Made by a program: the position numbers and the translations under genes. DNA of 34,605 bases from Methanosarcinaceae archaeon (lineage in GTDB: Archaea > Halobacteriota > Methanosarcinia > Methanosarcinales > Methanosarcinaceae): NCBI GenBank assembly GCA_021106765.1, contig JAIOTO010000022.1, positions 1 to 34,605 on the forward strand, in the 5' to 3' direction. A model generated the notes under the pieces. The model was not told the DNA's origin. It did not search any database and saw only the letters and a program-made list of their open reading frames with translations. Within the stretch, counting starts at the first letter, position 1. The number at the start of each line of letters is the position of its first letter. This document shows, one piece after another, positions 1 through 8,173 of this stretch.

Positions 1-909
1 CTGGATCAGTTCAACAACACATTTGAAACGTTGGTGAATTGGACAAGCAGCGATACCACTGTCGGAACCATCGATGCAGGCACTGGCATATTTACTGCAC
101 ACAGTATCGGCACGACCGTGGTGACCGCTGTAAATGGGAGTGTGAGTGGCAATGCCACCGCGACAGTGTCCGCTCGTCCTACAGATGATGGTGGTAGCAG
201 TAGTAGCAGTAGCAGTGGTGGCGGAGGTGGCACTTCCGGCGAATCATACGAAAACATTGTGATTAAAGAAGTAGTATCACTCATTATCCGCACTGGTTCC
301 GATATATCCTATACCTTCGATGAAATGGATAACGGTATCACATATGTGAGGTTCACACCCCTGAAGAACGCAGGCAGGATATCTACTACCATTGAGGTAT
401 TGGAGCATGGATCCACTCTGGTAACAAACGAAACGCCAGGTGTGGTATTTCAGCATATGAATATATGGGTTGGTAAGGCCGGATTTGCCACAGAGGGTAA
501 CATTGCAGATCCTGTCATCGGGTTCAGGGTCAACAGATCATGGGTAGTGGACAATGATATAGATGTATCAACAATAATCCTATATCGTAATCATGACGAC
601 GAGTGGGTGTCCCTTCCCACGACCATGCTCTCTGAGGATAAGGGATACATTTATTTTGAGGCATCAACCCCGGGATTCTCACCGTTTGCGATAAGTGGGG
701 AACATATAGAAGATGGACAATTGGTCGAGCAGACCACGACCAACATGACATCCTTTATACAGCAGCCTCCGTCCGAAAATATATCCACCTTTTCTCAATC
801 TGTGGATGGGGATAACTCTGCATTCTGGAATATATGGATTGCAATCGGCATCCTTCTGATGATCCTGAGTATGGTCTACCTGTACAATCACAAAAATGAT
901 ACGAAATAA
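1..909 (+). CDS. PGF-pre-PGF domain surface protein, 5' end missing
   Basis: The frame is already open at base 1, so the N-terminus lies outside the window; the first TTG at 31 is not a convincing start. The visible residues 1-57 look like a bacterial Ig-like (Big_2) domain, with alternating beta strands and a GTTVVTA strand. A Ser/Gly linker follows at about 63-80. A domain of about 150 residues then matches the archaeal PGF-pre-PGF family (TYVRFTPLKNAG, VGFRVNRSWV, TPGFSPFAI). It ends in one hydrophobic segment and a short basic tail (YNHKNDTK), so it is probably anchored in the membrane with its bulk outside the cell. No PGF-CTERM sorting tail is present. The 3' end converges with the radical SAM gene, 16 bases away. 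The domain family call is confident; the function is unknown. Confidence 0.85.
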   Translation: MDQFNNTFETLVNWTSSDTTVGTIDAGTGIFTAHSIGTTVVTAVNGSVSGNATATVSARPTDDGGSSSSSSSGGGGGTSGESYENIVIKEVVSLIIRTGSDISYTFDEMDNGITYVRFTPLKNAGRISTTIEVLEHGSTLVTNETPGVVFQHMNIWVGKAGFATEGNIADPVIGFRVNRSWVVDNDIDVSTIILYRNHDDEWVSLPTTMLSEDKGYIYFEASTPGFSPFAISGEHIEDGQLVEQTTTNMTSFIQQPPSENISTFSQSVDGDNSAFWNIWIAIGILLMILSMVYLYNHKNDTK

Positions 910-925
910 AGGTTTTCGGCCCCCT

Positions 926-1621
926 TTATCCCTCCATCACCACCTTTCCTTTTTCTCCAACAAGTACCACACGCGGTACTGTCCCCAGGATATACTTACC
1001 CAGTTCTTCAAGTTCATCCCAGGGAGGGACCGGTGAACTGTGACCTTTGAATGGGATATCAAACTCAGGGTTGCTCAGGAACTGGTAGAGCATCACTTCT
1101 GTAGCTCCTGTAATGTAAGGTGTGATACGTGGTATTGTATCCATATTCACATATTCGGGAATAACACGTATCCATATCCTTAACCATTTGCTTCTGCTTA
1201 TCTGCAGGGATCGTTCGAGCATATCGATGTACTTATGGACGCGCTTTTCTGATAATCCGGTAAGCTCCATTGTGGCTTCTACATCCTCCAATGGACATTT
1301 CAATTCCAGAACGAAACCATCAGCAAAGGGGAGAACTTCCTGGAGCACCTCGGGTTTCATACCATCAGATTTGAGTATGATATGTTTTCCAAGATTATGC
1401 AGAGCCTCCATCAGAGGCATCAATTCTTTCTGCAGAGTGGGTTCTGCACCTCCCAGAAAGACGTTCGTAGAATCTGAATTTTTAGCCAATTCAACGATCT
1501 CTTCCAGAGAGTGCTCTTTGGACGGTTGTCGTATGTGGATGCAATAGGGACATTTAAGGTTACATCCGGAGAATTCCAGACGTATTTGTCCATTGGAATC
1601 CGATATTTTTATCAAGTGCAT
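926..1621 (-). CDS. Radical SAM protein, PflA-like
   Basis: This is a 231-aa radical SAM enzyme. The cluster motif CxxxCxxC (CNLKCPYC) lies near residues 21-28, followed by the GGAEPTLQ strand typical of the fold, and the protein is about the size of a minimal activase-like member. The chosen ATG at 1621 follows GGAGG with a spacing of about 7. An upstream in-frame ATG at 1642 would place that ribosome site inside the coding region. It resembles the pyruvate-formate-lyase-activating branch (COG1180-like), but the substrate cannot be told. It appears monocistronic and converges with the PGF-pre-PGF gene. There is no C-terminal ferredoxin or SPASM cysteine cluster. Confidence 0.85.
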   Translation of the reverse strand: MHLIKISDSNGQIRLEFSGCNLKCPYCIHIRQPSKEHSLEEIVELAKNSDSTNVFLGGAEPTLQKELMPLMEALHNLGKHIILKSDGMKPEVLQEVLPFADGFVLELKCPLEDVEATMELTGLSEKRVHKYIDMLERSLQISRSKWLRIWIRVIPEYVNMDTIPRITPYITGATEVMLYQFLSNPEFDIPFKGHSSPVPPWDELEELGKYILGTVPRVVLVGEKGKVVMEG

Positions 1622-1828
1622 GTTTCCTTCCTCCGAATACATATTTTATTCATTTGTTGATGATAGGATGGCATTCACATATCAATCTTTGCCAGATGTG
1701 GCGCATGGACTATTTGTCATATCGAAATACTCTCAGATAGTTTCAAATAATCCAAGTCCTTTTATAGGATTCTCGGATTGATACATTTTAAGATAATGAT
1801 CAAATATATAATGTTCAAGGTGATATAA

Positions 1829-2119
1829 ATGGCAAGGAAATTAACACTCGATGATCTCAAGAAACATGGAATAACAGAAGAAGATGGGGACAAGCTCGAG
1901 AATCTGTATGATCTTATAATGCCTCCCGGAACTCCTTCATACATTGTGTATGATATTGTGGAAGAGTTCGATCTTGATCCTCTGGAGCGCAAGATCAACG
2001 TCAATATCGTGGACTGTGATGAAAGAGAACTGATTGTCCTGCGAGGCAATCTCGAAACGGTCAAAGCGGCAGAGAAATACCTACACGACGAATTGAAGGC
2101 ATATGTAAATAGTGATTGA
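1829..2119 (+). CDS. Small conserved-looking protein, unrecognised (96 aa)
   Basis: I do not recognise this family. The 96-aa protein is acidic and soluble, with no Cys and no membrane segment. The first half is helical with a helix-hairpin-like stretch (DDLKKHGITEEDGDKLENL). The second half reads as beta-beta-alpha (INVNIVD, LIVLRGN, then a helix VKAAEKYLHDEL), which is loosely KH- or ferredoxin-fold-like. It has a good ribosome site (AAGGTGAT about 5 bases before ATG) and AT-rich promoter-like DNA upstream (TTTTATAG near 1758, AAATATATAAT near 1804). It converges with the methanogenesis marker 2 gene. Normal codon use and the clear ribosome site make it a real gene; any function would be a guess. 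Confidence 0.8.
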   Translation: MARKLTLDDLKKHGITEEDGDKLENLYDLIMPPGTPSYIVYDIVEEFDLDPLERKINVNIVDCDERELIVLRGNLETVKAAEKYLHDELKAYVNSD

Positions 2120-2166
2120 TCCAGGTAGTCTGTCTTGAAAATATATCCTGTTACACGATAGGTCTA

Positions 2167-3147
2167 TTATTCCAAAATAATACCTGTGATCTTATCGACA
2201 GCAAAATCGAATACTGTTGCCTGTCCGGTCTCATTATATATGTCCAGTTTTTGACTACTGTTCATTTCACCTATTATGGATGCTTCCAGTCCCACATCCT
2301 CGAACGCCCGGATGCATTTCTCTGACAGATCGGGCTTTGCTGTCAATATGTAACCGGTAGCCGGATAGATCTTGAGCCACTGTTCAAGATCGATATTGTC
2401 AGGTTTGGGTATTTTGGTAATATCCACGGACGCACCTACCCCACTGGTCTCACAAAGCATACCCAGGGTTCCGATCGTGCCTGGATTACTGATGTCCTTA
2501 CCGGCAGTGACAAGGCCAGCTTCTCCTATGGTCTGCATCACGAGGAAGCGATCACGCACAGTCTGAGCATCCTTGAAAGATGTGGTATCCCAGCTATAAG
2601 GGGAATTCTTACCCACCCTTCCATCCATATCATAAGCAGCGATGATCACATCACCTGATCGTGCGGTATCACTTCGAATGAGACTGTCCTTCTTTGCGAT
2701 CCCTATGATGGCAACGGCCAGAGAGTTGTAAGGAGTGTCAGGATGCATATGTCCGCCGACCATCGGGACCCCGAACTTGCGCATCCCATCACGGATACCC
2801 CGCATCATCTCCTTTGACACGTCCCTGTCATCGGATGACAGGACGTTCACCATTGCCAGAGGACGCCCCCCCATGGCGGAAATATCGTTCACGTTGACAA
2901 CAACCGAGGTATAGCCAGTCCACCAGGGACTTGCATTGACTATCCTGCCCCATATTCCATCGGCTGCGAACAGGATCACGTCTCCTCCCCCAATGTCGAT
3001 CACAGCTGCATCGTCCCCAATATCGACAACGGTACCACTATATTCGGAGCGTACACTTTCGAACATGTCCACTATATCGGCGATCGGTCCTTTCCGGGTC
3101 ACGCCCTCGAATTCACGGATACTCGTTGCCAACTGTTGCAGGTCCAA
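2167..3147 (-). CDS. Methanogenesis marker protein 2 (AIR synthase/SelD-like)
   Basis: The 326-aa protein belongs to the PurM/SelD superfamily of ATP-dependent AIR-synthase-related enzymes. The N-terminal half carries GDDAAVID, an ATP/metal-binding loop, and NVNDISAMGGRPLAM, the dimer-core signature. The C-terminal half has GEAGLVTAGKDISNPG and GILTAKP-type strands. The sequence fits the methanogen-specific marker 2 family, whose members lack the selenophosphate synthase catalytic Cys/Sec; their reaction is unknown and a role in methanogenesis cofactor assembly is inferred from distribution. The start is a TTG at 3147 with AGGGTG 5 bases upstream. It lies 65 bases downstream of the NifB-like gene on the same strand and may share its transcript. 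Confidence 0.88.
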   Translation of the reverse strand: MDLQQLATSIREFEGVTRKGPIADIVDMFESVRSEYSGTVVDIGDDAAVIDIGGGDVILFAADGIWGRIVNASPWWTGYTSVVVNVNDISAMGGRPLAMVNVLSSDDRDVSKEMMRGIRDGMRKFGVPMVGGHMHPDTPYNSLAVAIIGIAKKDSLIRSDTARSGDVIIAAYDMDGRVGKNSPYSWDTTSFKDAQTVRDRFLVMQTIGEAGLVTAGKDISNPGTIGTLGMLCETSGVGASVDITKIPKPDNIDLEQWLKIYPATGYILTAKPDLSEKCIRAFEDVGLEASIIGEMNSSQKLDIYNETGQATVFDFAVDKITGIILE

Positions 3148-3212
3148 ATTAACACCCTGTTAACATTTGTTTAATCTTGCAGGCATTCACTGATCATGTT
3201 GTATGAGTTTGA

Positions 3213-4154
3213 TCATTTGAATGATTCGGTCTTGATGATGTCCCTGCGGTGATGACTCAGATCCGCTCCCTTCACCTGGCTCAGGTCCTTTCCCAGAAGC
3301 CCGTAGGCATCTGAGCGGCACTGTCGGCAGTGGCGCATCTGTTTCACATATGGCTCACAGGCATCCTGCATTGCTTTTCGTTCTTTGTTCGTAGGCGGTG
3401 TCATGTTGGCAAAGGCAGCCACACAGATCAGGGGCATGATGTTCATGATATATACTCCGAGTTCCCTGACCTTTTTAGCCACATCCAAAATATGTTCGTC
3501 ATTGATGCCTGGGATCAGTACAGTATTGATCTTCACAACAATACCTGCTTCCACAGCAGCCTTGATCCCTTCCAGTTGTTTCTCGATCAGGATCCTGGCA
3601 CCCTCCACACCTCGATAGGTTTTCCCATTATATCGGACATGACCCACGATCCTGGCCTCTATCTCGGGATCAATGGCATTCAGAGTGACGGTCAGTGTGC
3701 TCACACCCAAATTGATGATATCATCCATATGATCAGGAAGGCCCAGGCCATTGGTACTCATACAGAGTGTGACATCCGGCAATTCCTGTTTTATCAGTTC
3801 AAAGGTCTCAAAGGTCTCATCGTTCGCAAGGGGGTCTCCTGGTCCGGCAATAGCCACGACTTCGATGAATGGGTGCTCCTTGAGCACTTCCTTTGTTTTC
3901 TCCAGTGCCTCTACGGGTGTCAGGACCTCACTGGTCACACCGGGGCGGCTTTCGTTGACACAATCGTATTTGCGGTCACAGTAGTTGCACTGGATATTGC
4001 ATTTTGGAGCCACAGCTAGATGTATCCTGCCAAATTTATGCTGTGCATCTTTATTATAGCATGGATGTTTTTCGATCTTACGTAAGACATCGTCACCCAT
4101 TTCATTTGTTGTATCGTTCGCAGTGCAGTTATTCGTATTGTCGGGCAAGATCAT
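3213..4154 (-). CDS. nifB: NifB-type radical SAM protein
   Basis: NifB joins two [4Fe-4S] clusters, sulfide and a SAM-derived carbide into NifB-co, the precursor of nitrogenase cofactor. The hallmark here is HPCYNKDAQHKFGRIHL followed by PKCNIQCNYCDRKYDC, holding the CxxxCxxC motif and extra cluster-ligand Cys; AGPGDPLAN and a late CRQCRSDA complete the family pattern. There is no C-terminal NifX-like domain, as is usual for archaeal NifB. The start is ambiguous. GGAGG sits 1 base before the ATG at 4154 but 7 bases before an in-frame TTG at 4148; a TTG at 4190 is also open. No nifHDK genes are nearby, and NifB homologues also occur in non-fixing methanogens, so nitrogen fixation cannot be concluded. 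Confidence 0.85.
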   Translation of the reverse strand: MILPDNTNNCTANDTTNEMGDDVLRKIEKHPCYNKDAQHKFGRIHLAVAPKCNIQCNYCDRKYDCVNESRPGVTSEVLTPVEALEKTKEVLKEHPFIEVVAIAGPGDPLANDETFETFELIKQELPDVTLCMSTNGLGLPDHMDDIINLGVSTLTVTLNAIDPEIEARIVGHVRYNGKTYRGVEGARILIEKQLEGIKAAVEAGIVVKINTVLIPGINDEHILDVAKKVRELGVYIMNIMPLICVAAFANMTPPTNKERKAMQDACEPYVKQMRHCRQCRSDAYGLLGKDLSQVKGADLSHHRRDIIKTESFK

Positions 4155-4227
4155 TCCTCCAGCATAAAACAGGTCTTTATAGATTTCCAATTCTTATCAT
4201 GTCACATATAGATATAGTTTTTGGAAT

Positions 4228-4578
4228 TTATTCGATCCCATTGATCTCACACCATTTCCCATGCCCTTCCCAGACCCTTACCGACAGGGGTAACGGGATC
4301 TGTTCTGACAGTTGATTGTGTATTTGTTCACAGATGTTCTCGGCACTCGGGAACTCAAGTATATCATTAAGGAGCCGATGATCGTATTCAGCAAGGGTGT
4401 TCTTCACGATTGTTTTGATATCATAGAAGTCCATGACCATGCCGTTTTCCTTTTTCTCACCCTGCAGGACCACTTCCACTTTATAGGTATGTCCGTGGAC
4501 GATACCACATGTCTTGTGTTCTGGCAGATAGTGTGCGCTGTCTATGTATTCGATAATTCCAAGTCTCATTTTCGTCAT
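4228..4578 (-). CDS. queD: 6-carboxytetrahydropterin synthase (QueD)
   Basis: QueD converts dihydroneopterin triphosphate to 6-carboxy-tetrahydropterin, the first committed step to preQ0 and archaeosine. The 116-aa protein has SAHYLP with the first zinc His, then CGIVHGHTY carrying the catalytic Cys and the two other zinc His residues, and the D-F-x-D-I strand (MDFYDIKT) typical of the PTPS fold. The last conserved stretch is RVWEGHGKWCE. Its ATG overlaps the queE stop codon (TAATG), so translation is probably coupled. A GTG at 4593 is an alternative but would start inside queE. It is the last gene of the queC-DUF366-queE-queD run. Confidence 0.93.
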   Translation of the reverse strand: MTKMRLGIIEYIDSAHYLPEHKTCGIVHGHTYKVEVVLQGEKKENGMVMDFYDIKTIVKNTLAEYDHRLLNDILEFPSAENICEQIHNQLSEQIPLPLSVRVWEGHGKWCEINGIE

Positions 4579-5294
4579 TATAAACACCCCCACATTTTAT
4601 GGGTCTGTGGGATTATTAGGGTATTGATGTTCCGTAGCAATCGATCCTGCAGTTCAAGCAAGGACCTGACGTCAGATGCAGCTGTTTTTTGTGTTACGGG
4701 CTGTAATACGGCACAGGATATATAATCAGATATTTCCTCCATGACCTCGTGAATATATTCTGTATCTGTATCTTTTGTTATTACGAGTTTACAGAAGCAA
4801 TCCCGTTCCTTTGTTGTCCGCAGGATCCGGAAGCATTCTATGGTACTATCCATATGGGACCCGATGTCATCCCCTCCAAATTCACCAGGCAGTTTCACGT
4901 CACCAGCAACATAGGATATCTTCTTAGCGATCTGTTTTGCTTTCGAAGGAAGCGTCATGTTCGTTTCAAGATACAGTGGTGGGTGGACGTCGAGCTGTTC
5001 GATGAGATCAGAATGTATAAGTGGTTCGCCGCCGGTCAGGGAAACTGAATGTATGTTCTGGTAGGAGGAGATCATATCTTCTACATTTTTCAGACTGAGG
5101 GGATTTTTGATCGCTTCAAACTGCCCGGACCCCGGTTCTTTTTCGAATTGGCAATGGTTCACATTATCAATGGGTGTGTCGCAGTACGAGCATCTCAGAT
5201 TGCACCCCACAAAGCGTATGAATGCCTGTCGCACGCCGACATAGGGACCTTCTCCCTGGACCGAACAGAACATCTCAGATATTGATGCGAACAT
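4578..5294 (-). CDS. queE: 7-carboxy-7-deazaguanine synthase (QueE)
   Basis: QueE is a radical SAM enzyme that rearranges 6-carboxytetrahydropterin to 7-carboxy-7-deazaguanine. Diagnostic motifs are the N-terminal EMFCSVQGEGPYVGVRQAF, the cluster site CNLRCSYCDTP, and SLTGGEPLIH. At 238 aa the length is normal for an archaeal QueE. Its ATG overlaps the stop of the DUF366 gene (TGATG) and its stop overlaps the queD start (TAATG), so the three genes form one translationally coupled unit. Confidence 0.95.
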   Translation of the reverse strand: MFASISEMFCSVQGEGPYVGVRQAFIRFVGCNLRCSYCDTPIDNVNHCQFEKEPGSGQFEAIKNPLSLKNVEDMISSYQNIHSVSLTGGEPLIHSDLIEQLDVHPPLYLETNMTLPSKAKQIAKKISYVAGDVKLPGEFGGDDIGSHMDSTIECFRILRTTKERDCFCKLVITKDTDTEYIHEVMEEISDYISCAVLQPVTQKTAASDVRSLLELQDRLLRNINTLIIPQTHKMWGCL

Positions 5295-5866
5295 CAGATC
5301 ACAGCCAACGGTCGTGATTTTCGCAGATCCTTCTCGATATCATCGATCTCGGACACATAACGTGTTGCAATGCTGGTCATCATATTATGGATGTCAGTTT
5401 CACTGACCCCTGTCCCCAGGTCTTCCAGATTCCCATAGTAGTTATGGGAAACATTGATCCCAAAATGGATCTTTTGGGAAACTGCAGATGTGCTTGCGAT
5501 GGATACAGTGAGTTTCCTGTCGTCTACGAACAGATCGTCCCCCATACGTTCGGTACGTATGCCAACAGACATCAGTACTTCTGCCACTATAGCTGTGAAT
5601 AGACGTTGTCGAGCATAGATGAGTTTGAGGTCAGTGGAATCAAAGTGTTCGATGATGAAATGTAGCATATCCGGAGACTCGATTGACTCGCCTTCACGTT
5701 TGTCCTCCAGATCGATCATATGCTCGATCTTCACATCGCATTTGCCTCTAAAAGCAATAATGGAATCGTCCTGGACTCCCTGAATGCTATAGCCCCATAG
5801 TGATGATATCTGGCTTCCGTCATAGTCCGTTCTTGTGTTAGGTATGATACATTCCATAATTCTCAC
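5294..5866 (-). CDS. DUF366 family protein in the preQ0 operon
   Basis: The 190-aa protein opens with the DUF366 signature PNTRTDYDGSQISSLWGY. It has no signal peptide, membrane segment or Cys motif. DUF366 is an archaeal family of unproven function that recurs beside queC, queD and queE; lying here between queC and queE with coupled starts supports a role in archaeosine precursor synthesis. The middle part (LKLIYARQRLFTAIVAEVL, then LTVSIAS) suggests an alpha/beta fold. The open frame begins with GTG at 5866; an in-frame ATG at 5857, giving MECIIPNTR, is an equally good start. Confidence 0.85.
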   Translation of the reverse strand: MRIMECIIPNTRTDYDGSQISSLWGYSIQGVQDDSIIAFRGKCDVKIEHMIDLEDKREGESIESPDMLHFIIEHFDSTDLKLIYARQRLFTAIVAEVLMSVGIRTERMGDDLFVDDRKLTVSIASTSAVSQKIHFGINVSHNYYGNLEDLGTGVSETDIHNMMTSIATRYVSEIDDIEKDLRKSRPLAVI

Positions 5867-5878
5867 TGTTGTCCATTG

Positions 5879-6580
5879 TTATTTTGCATCATTCAGCCTC
5901 CTGATCAGAGGGTCTTCCACACCGACTTCCATGAAAGCGCGTGCACGTCGTACACAACTCTCACATACGCCACATGGTCTCTTTCCCCCCTGATAACAGC
6001 TCCAGCTCCATTGCAGAGGTGCGTTTGCATCCAGTGCCTGCCTCACGATGTCTGTTTTGTTGAGCTCGATCAGAGGTGCCAGTATCCGCACGCTATTGCG
6101 GGTCGAGTAGGATAGGCATTTATCGGTGGCATATACGAACTCTTCGGAATTGTCTGGAAATGTCCTGGATTCTTCTCCATTGAACCCTGCAATAACATGG
6201 CCACAGTCCAGGCTTTCGGCAAAACTTGCGGCGATATTGAGCATGACGCCATTACGGTTGGGTACCCAGACGTTCTTTGCAGATTCTTCGGTGATCGGCG
6301 AGGTGGAGGATATATCATCCATTGATAGCTGGGGCATGTCCATTTCGCTGCGAACAAGGGATGTGTTCGTGATACTGCCGAGCCAGTCAAGTCCTATTAC
6401 TCTGTGTTCGATCCCATACCGTTCACAGATGATCTCAGAATATTCTATTTCGTACTTAGCAGAACGCTGTCCGTAATCAAAAGTAAGAGCAAGCACTATA
6501 TCGCCCTGTTCTTTTGCGATCGCCAGGGCTGCAACTGAATCCAACCCGCTGCTAAGGAGTGATATTGATCTCATATTCAT
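5879..6580 (-). CDS. queC: 7-cyano-7-deazaguanine synthase (QueC)
   Basis: QueC uses ATP and ammonia to convert 7-carboxy-7-deazaguanine to preQ0, which archaea insert at G15 of tRNA. The PP-loop SSGLDS is at residues 10-15. [15 protein letters not shown] and the zinc site [18 protein letters not shown] near the C-terminus are all intact. At 233 aa it is full length. It is the promoter-proximal gene of the preQ0 operon, 12 bases before the DUF366 GTG. The start may be 6580 or the in-frame ATG at 6574. Upstream DNA has an AT-rich archaeal promoter shared divergently with the ferritin-like gene. Confidence 0.95.
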   Translation of the reverse strand: MNMRSISLLSSGLDSVAALAIAKEQGDIVLALTFDYGQRSAKYEIEYSEIICERYGIEHRVIGLDWLGSITNTSLVRSEMDMPQLSMDDISSTSPITEESAKNVWVPNRNGVMLNIAASFAESLDCGHVIAGFNGEESRTFPDNSEEFVYATDKCLSYSTRNSVRILAPLIELNKTDIVRQALDANAPLQWSWSCYQGGKRPCGVCESCVRRARAFMEVGVEDPLIRRLNDAK

Positions 6581-6611
6581 ATCTATATATAATAAGTATT
6601 CTTCAGGTATT

Positions 6612-6672
6612 CCTCAGATATTATTTATACTTATCGATGAGCTGATCATGTTTGGAATAGGTATATATTGAA
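6612..6672. promoter_or_regulatory. Divergent promoter region, queC / ferritin-like gene
   Basis: The gap between queC and the ferritin-like gene holds a TATA-like box on the minus strand (AAGTATAAATAATA, about 6619-6632), some 25 bases before a plausible queC transcript start near 6598. On the plus strand GGTATATATTGA (6660-6671) lies about 40 bases before the ATG at 6707. Both are read from consensus only. Confidence 0.45.
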
Positions 6673-6706
6673 TCGGTCCGGAAATGGGGTATGGAGGATT
6701 AAACCT

Positions 6707-7189
6707 ATGGTACAGATCAAACAAAAAGAAGTCCTGACATCGCTTCTTCAGAAAGCATATTGGATAGAAGTTGAGATGGAACAACTCGTGGTATGGGAAT
6801 CCCGTATTGAGCTTATGGGTGATGATCATGAGGCACTGGCAATCCTGTCCAATGATTCAGATGGACACAGGTTAATAGTGGAGAAATGGCTCAACAAAGC
6901 GAAGATACCCATTCCAGACAAAACTCCCCCGGGGTTACCTGTAAAACAGTTTGATTTTGCAGGCATGGATTCCAGGGAAATGTTCCGGGAAATAATGAAG
7001 TATGAAATACTTGCGAGGGATACTTATACTGATATCGAAAATGCGGATCCTGCGATCATCTATGAAATGTTTGATGATGAACAGGATAAAGATGACTTTC
7101 TATCTGATATGAATACCCTGGTCAATGATGAGGAAAAACACAGAAAGATATGTGATAACAGGGTAGGCGGGTATAAGACAATATACTGA
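6707..7189 (+). CDS. Ferritin-like / rubrerythrin-type four-helix protein
   Basis: The 160-aa all-helical protein has a carboxylate/histidine pattern that suggests a ferritin-like di-iron fold. Candidate ligands are E21/E23, H54, E100 in KYEILARDTY, and an ExxH at E142-H145 (DEEKHRK). The second half looks intact. In the first half the usual ExxH has become SDGH, so metal binding is uncertain. No rubredoxin domain is present. The ATG at 6707 follows GGAGG with 9 bases between; the longer frame from 6668 starts upstream of the ribosome site. It is monocistronic and divergent from queC. A role in oxidative-stress defence or iron handling would be inference from the fold alone. Confidence 0.7.
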   Translation: MVQIKQKEVLTSLLQKAYWIEVEMEQLVVWESRIELMGDDHEALAILSNDSDGHRLIVEKWLNKAKIPIPDKTPPGLPVKQFDFAGMDSREMFREIMKYEILARDTYTDIENADPAIIYEMFDDEQDKDDFLSDMNTLVNDEEKHRKICDNRVGGYKTIY

Positions 7190-7266
7190 AAACCAGGATG
7201 TGTCAAAAAAAAGAATGTTATACCGGGTGGTTGATGGAACCAATCACCCAGTAATCGATTTGTCTG

Positions 7267-7395
7267 TTAGTATGTATTATCCATGCTGGAAGATTCCAGA
7301 CATCCGATCGTACAGTACATATGTTCCTTCACATAACTGTCGTATATATGGATATCCTTCCCACAGTGCTCACATTTGATCTCGATCAGTTCCAT
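7267..7395 (-). CDS. 42-aa zinc-finger microprotein
   Basis: This short gene encodes 42 residues with a four-cysteine site, C8-x2-C11-x16-C28-x3-C32 (KCEHCGKD and YCTIGC), which should bind one zinc ion, with two His nearby. The start is well supported: GAGGTGA lies 7 bases before the ATG at 7395 and overlaps the stop codon of the PEF-CTERM gene, so the two genes should share a transcript with 11 bases between them. The partner and function are unknown. Treble-clef or TRASH-like metal binding is possible. Confidence 0.75.
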   Translation of the reverse strand: MELIEIKCEHCGKDIHIYDSYVKEHMYCTIGCLESSSMDNTY

Positions 7396-7406
7396 ATTCG
7401 TTCACC

Positions 7407-8173
7407 TCACTCCAATCTCTTTCTCTGCAGGATGAACATCATTCCAATGATACTCAATATAGGCAGCGCGATCGTCGGGAACTCCGGTATCTCTTCAGTT
7501 TCAGTCACAGTTACCTCGATATTATCGGTAGTCATATCAACACCAATACCGTTGGCTACTGTGAGTGACACCGTATATGTCCCTGCCGACGTGTATGTGT
7601 GCGCCGGGTTTGATTCCCAGGTATCCTCGCTACCATCACCATTCAGATCCCATGATCTCGAGGTCGCATTCGTAGAGATATCTGTGAAGTTCACGGTTAG
7701 TGGAGCTACCCCAGTCGTCACATCGCAAGTGAAGGCCGCAATTGGTAGTCCATCGTCCCCATCATCAGACTCGTCTCCATCATCAGACTCATCCCCATCA
7801 TCGGACTCATCCCCATCATCGGACTCATCCCCGTCATCAGACTCGTCTCCATCATCAGACTCGTCTCCATCATCAGACTCGTCTCCATCATCGGACTCAT
7901 CCCCGTCATCAGACTCGTCTCCATCATCAGACTCATCCCCGTCATCGGACTCATCCCCGTCATCAGACTCGTCACCGTCTCCAGACGATATTCGAATTGT
8001 GAATCGGTCTTCACCTGCAATGTTATAGTTCACATCGCTCCAGCTCCCCCAATCGTTCATATTTGATCCATTATATGTGTCGTTGTTGAGATCTGGTCTG
8101 ACATGACCACAGCACCACTTAGCAAAAGGGCAACCGAGATCATCAACATTAATGATTTTAATACAGTTTTCAT
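7407..8173 (-). CDS. PKD-domain PEF-CTERM surface protein, signal peptide out of frame
   Basis: The main frame (open from 8186) encodes a short N-terminal region (NDWGSWSDVNYNIAGEDRF), a 12-copy acidic repeat, one PKD domain (PIAAFTCDVTTGVAPLTVNF to GTYTVSLTV), and a C-terminal PEF-CTERM tail: PEFPTIALP, a hydrophobic stretch, then QRKRLE. PEF-CTERM tails are archaeosortase-type sorting signals in Methanosarcinales. The main frame starts with MVVRYENC, which is no signal peptide. In another frame, an ATG at 8173 after GGTGGT begins MKTVLKSLMLMISVALLLSG, an excellent secretion signal that stops at 8057. Inserting one base between about 8060 and 8150 would fuse the two. Either the gene is broken, the sequence has a one-base error, or a -1 frameshift occurs. 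Confidence 0.8.
7754..7984 (-). repeat. 18-bp tandem repeat coding (GDESDD)12
   Basis: Twelve consecutive 18-bp units, plus a degenerate thirteenth, encode the hexapeptide GDESDD between the N-terminal part and the PKD domain of the surface protein. Units come in a few variants (CGT/CAT, CCA/CCC/CCG, CAG/CGG third-base changes) that occur in a mosaic order, as expected from slippage or unequal exchange. The unit is a multiple of three, so copy-number change keeps frame. The product is a highly acidic extended linker that could bind Ca2+ or serve as a wall spacer. Confidence 0.95.

Noticed and set aside
3213-6580. Nitrogen-fixation island
   Set aside because: Only a NifB-type gene is present; the others are archaeosortine-unrelated tRNA preQ0 genes and marker 2, so a nif island is not supported.
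7754-7984. Tandem repeat considered as a CRISPR array
   Set aside because: Units are 18 bp and contiguous with no unique spacers, and encode a protein repeat.
7742-8028. Plus-strand SPSSDS and His-rich repeat frames
   Set aside because: They are shadows of the acidic repeat on the minus strand, without ribosome sites, while the minus frame has PKD and PEF-CTERM domains.
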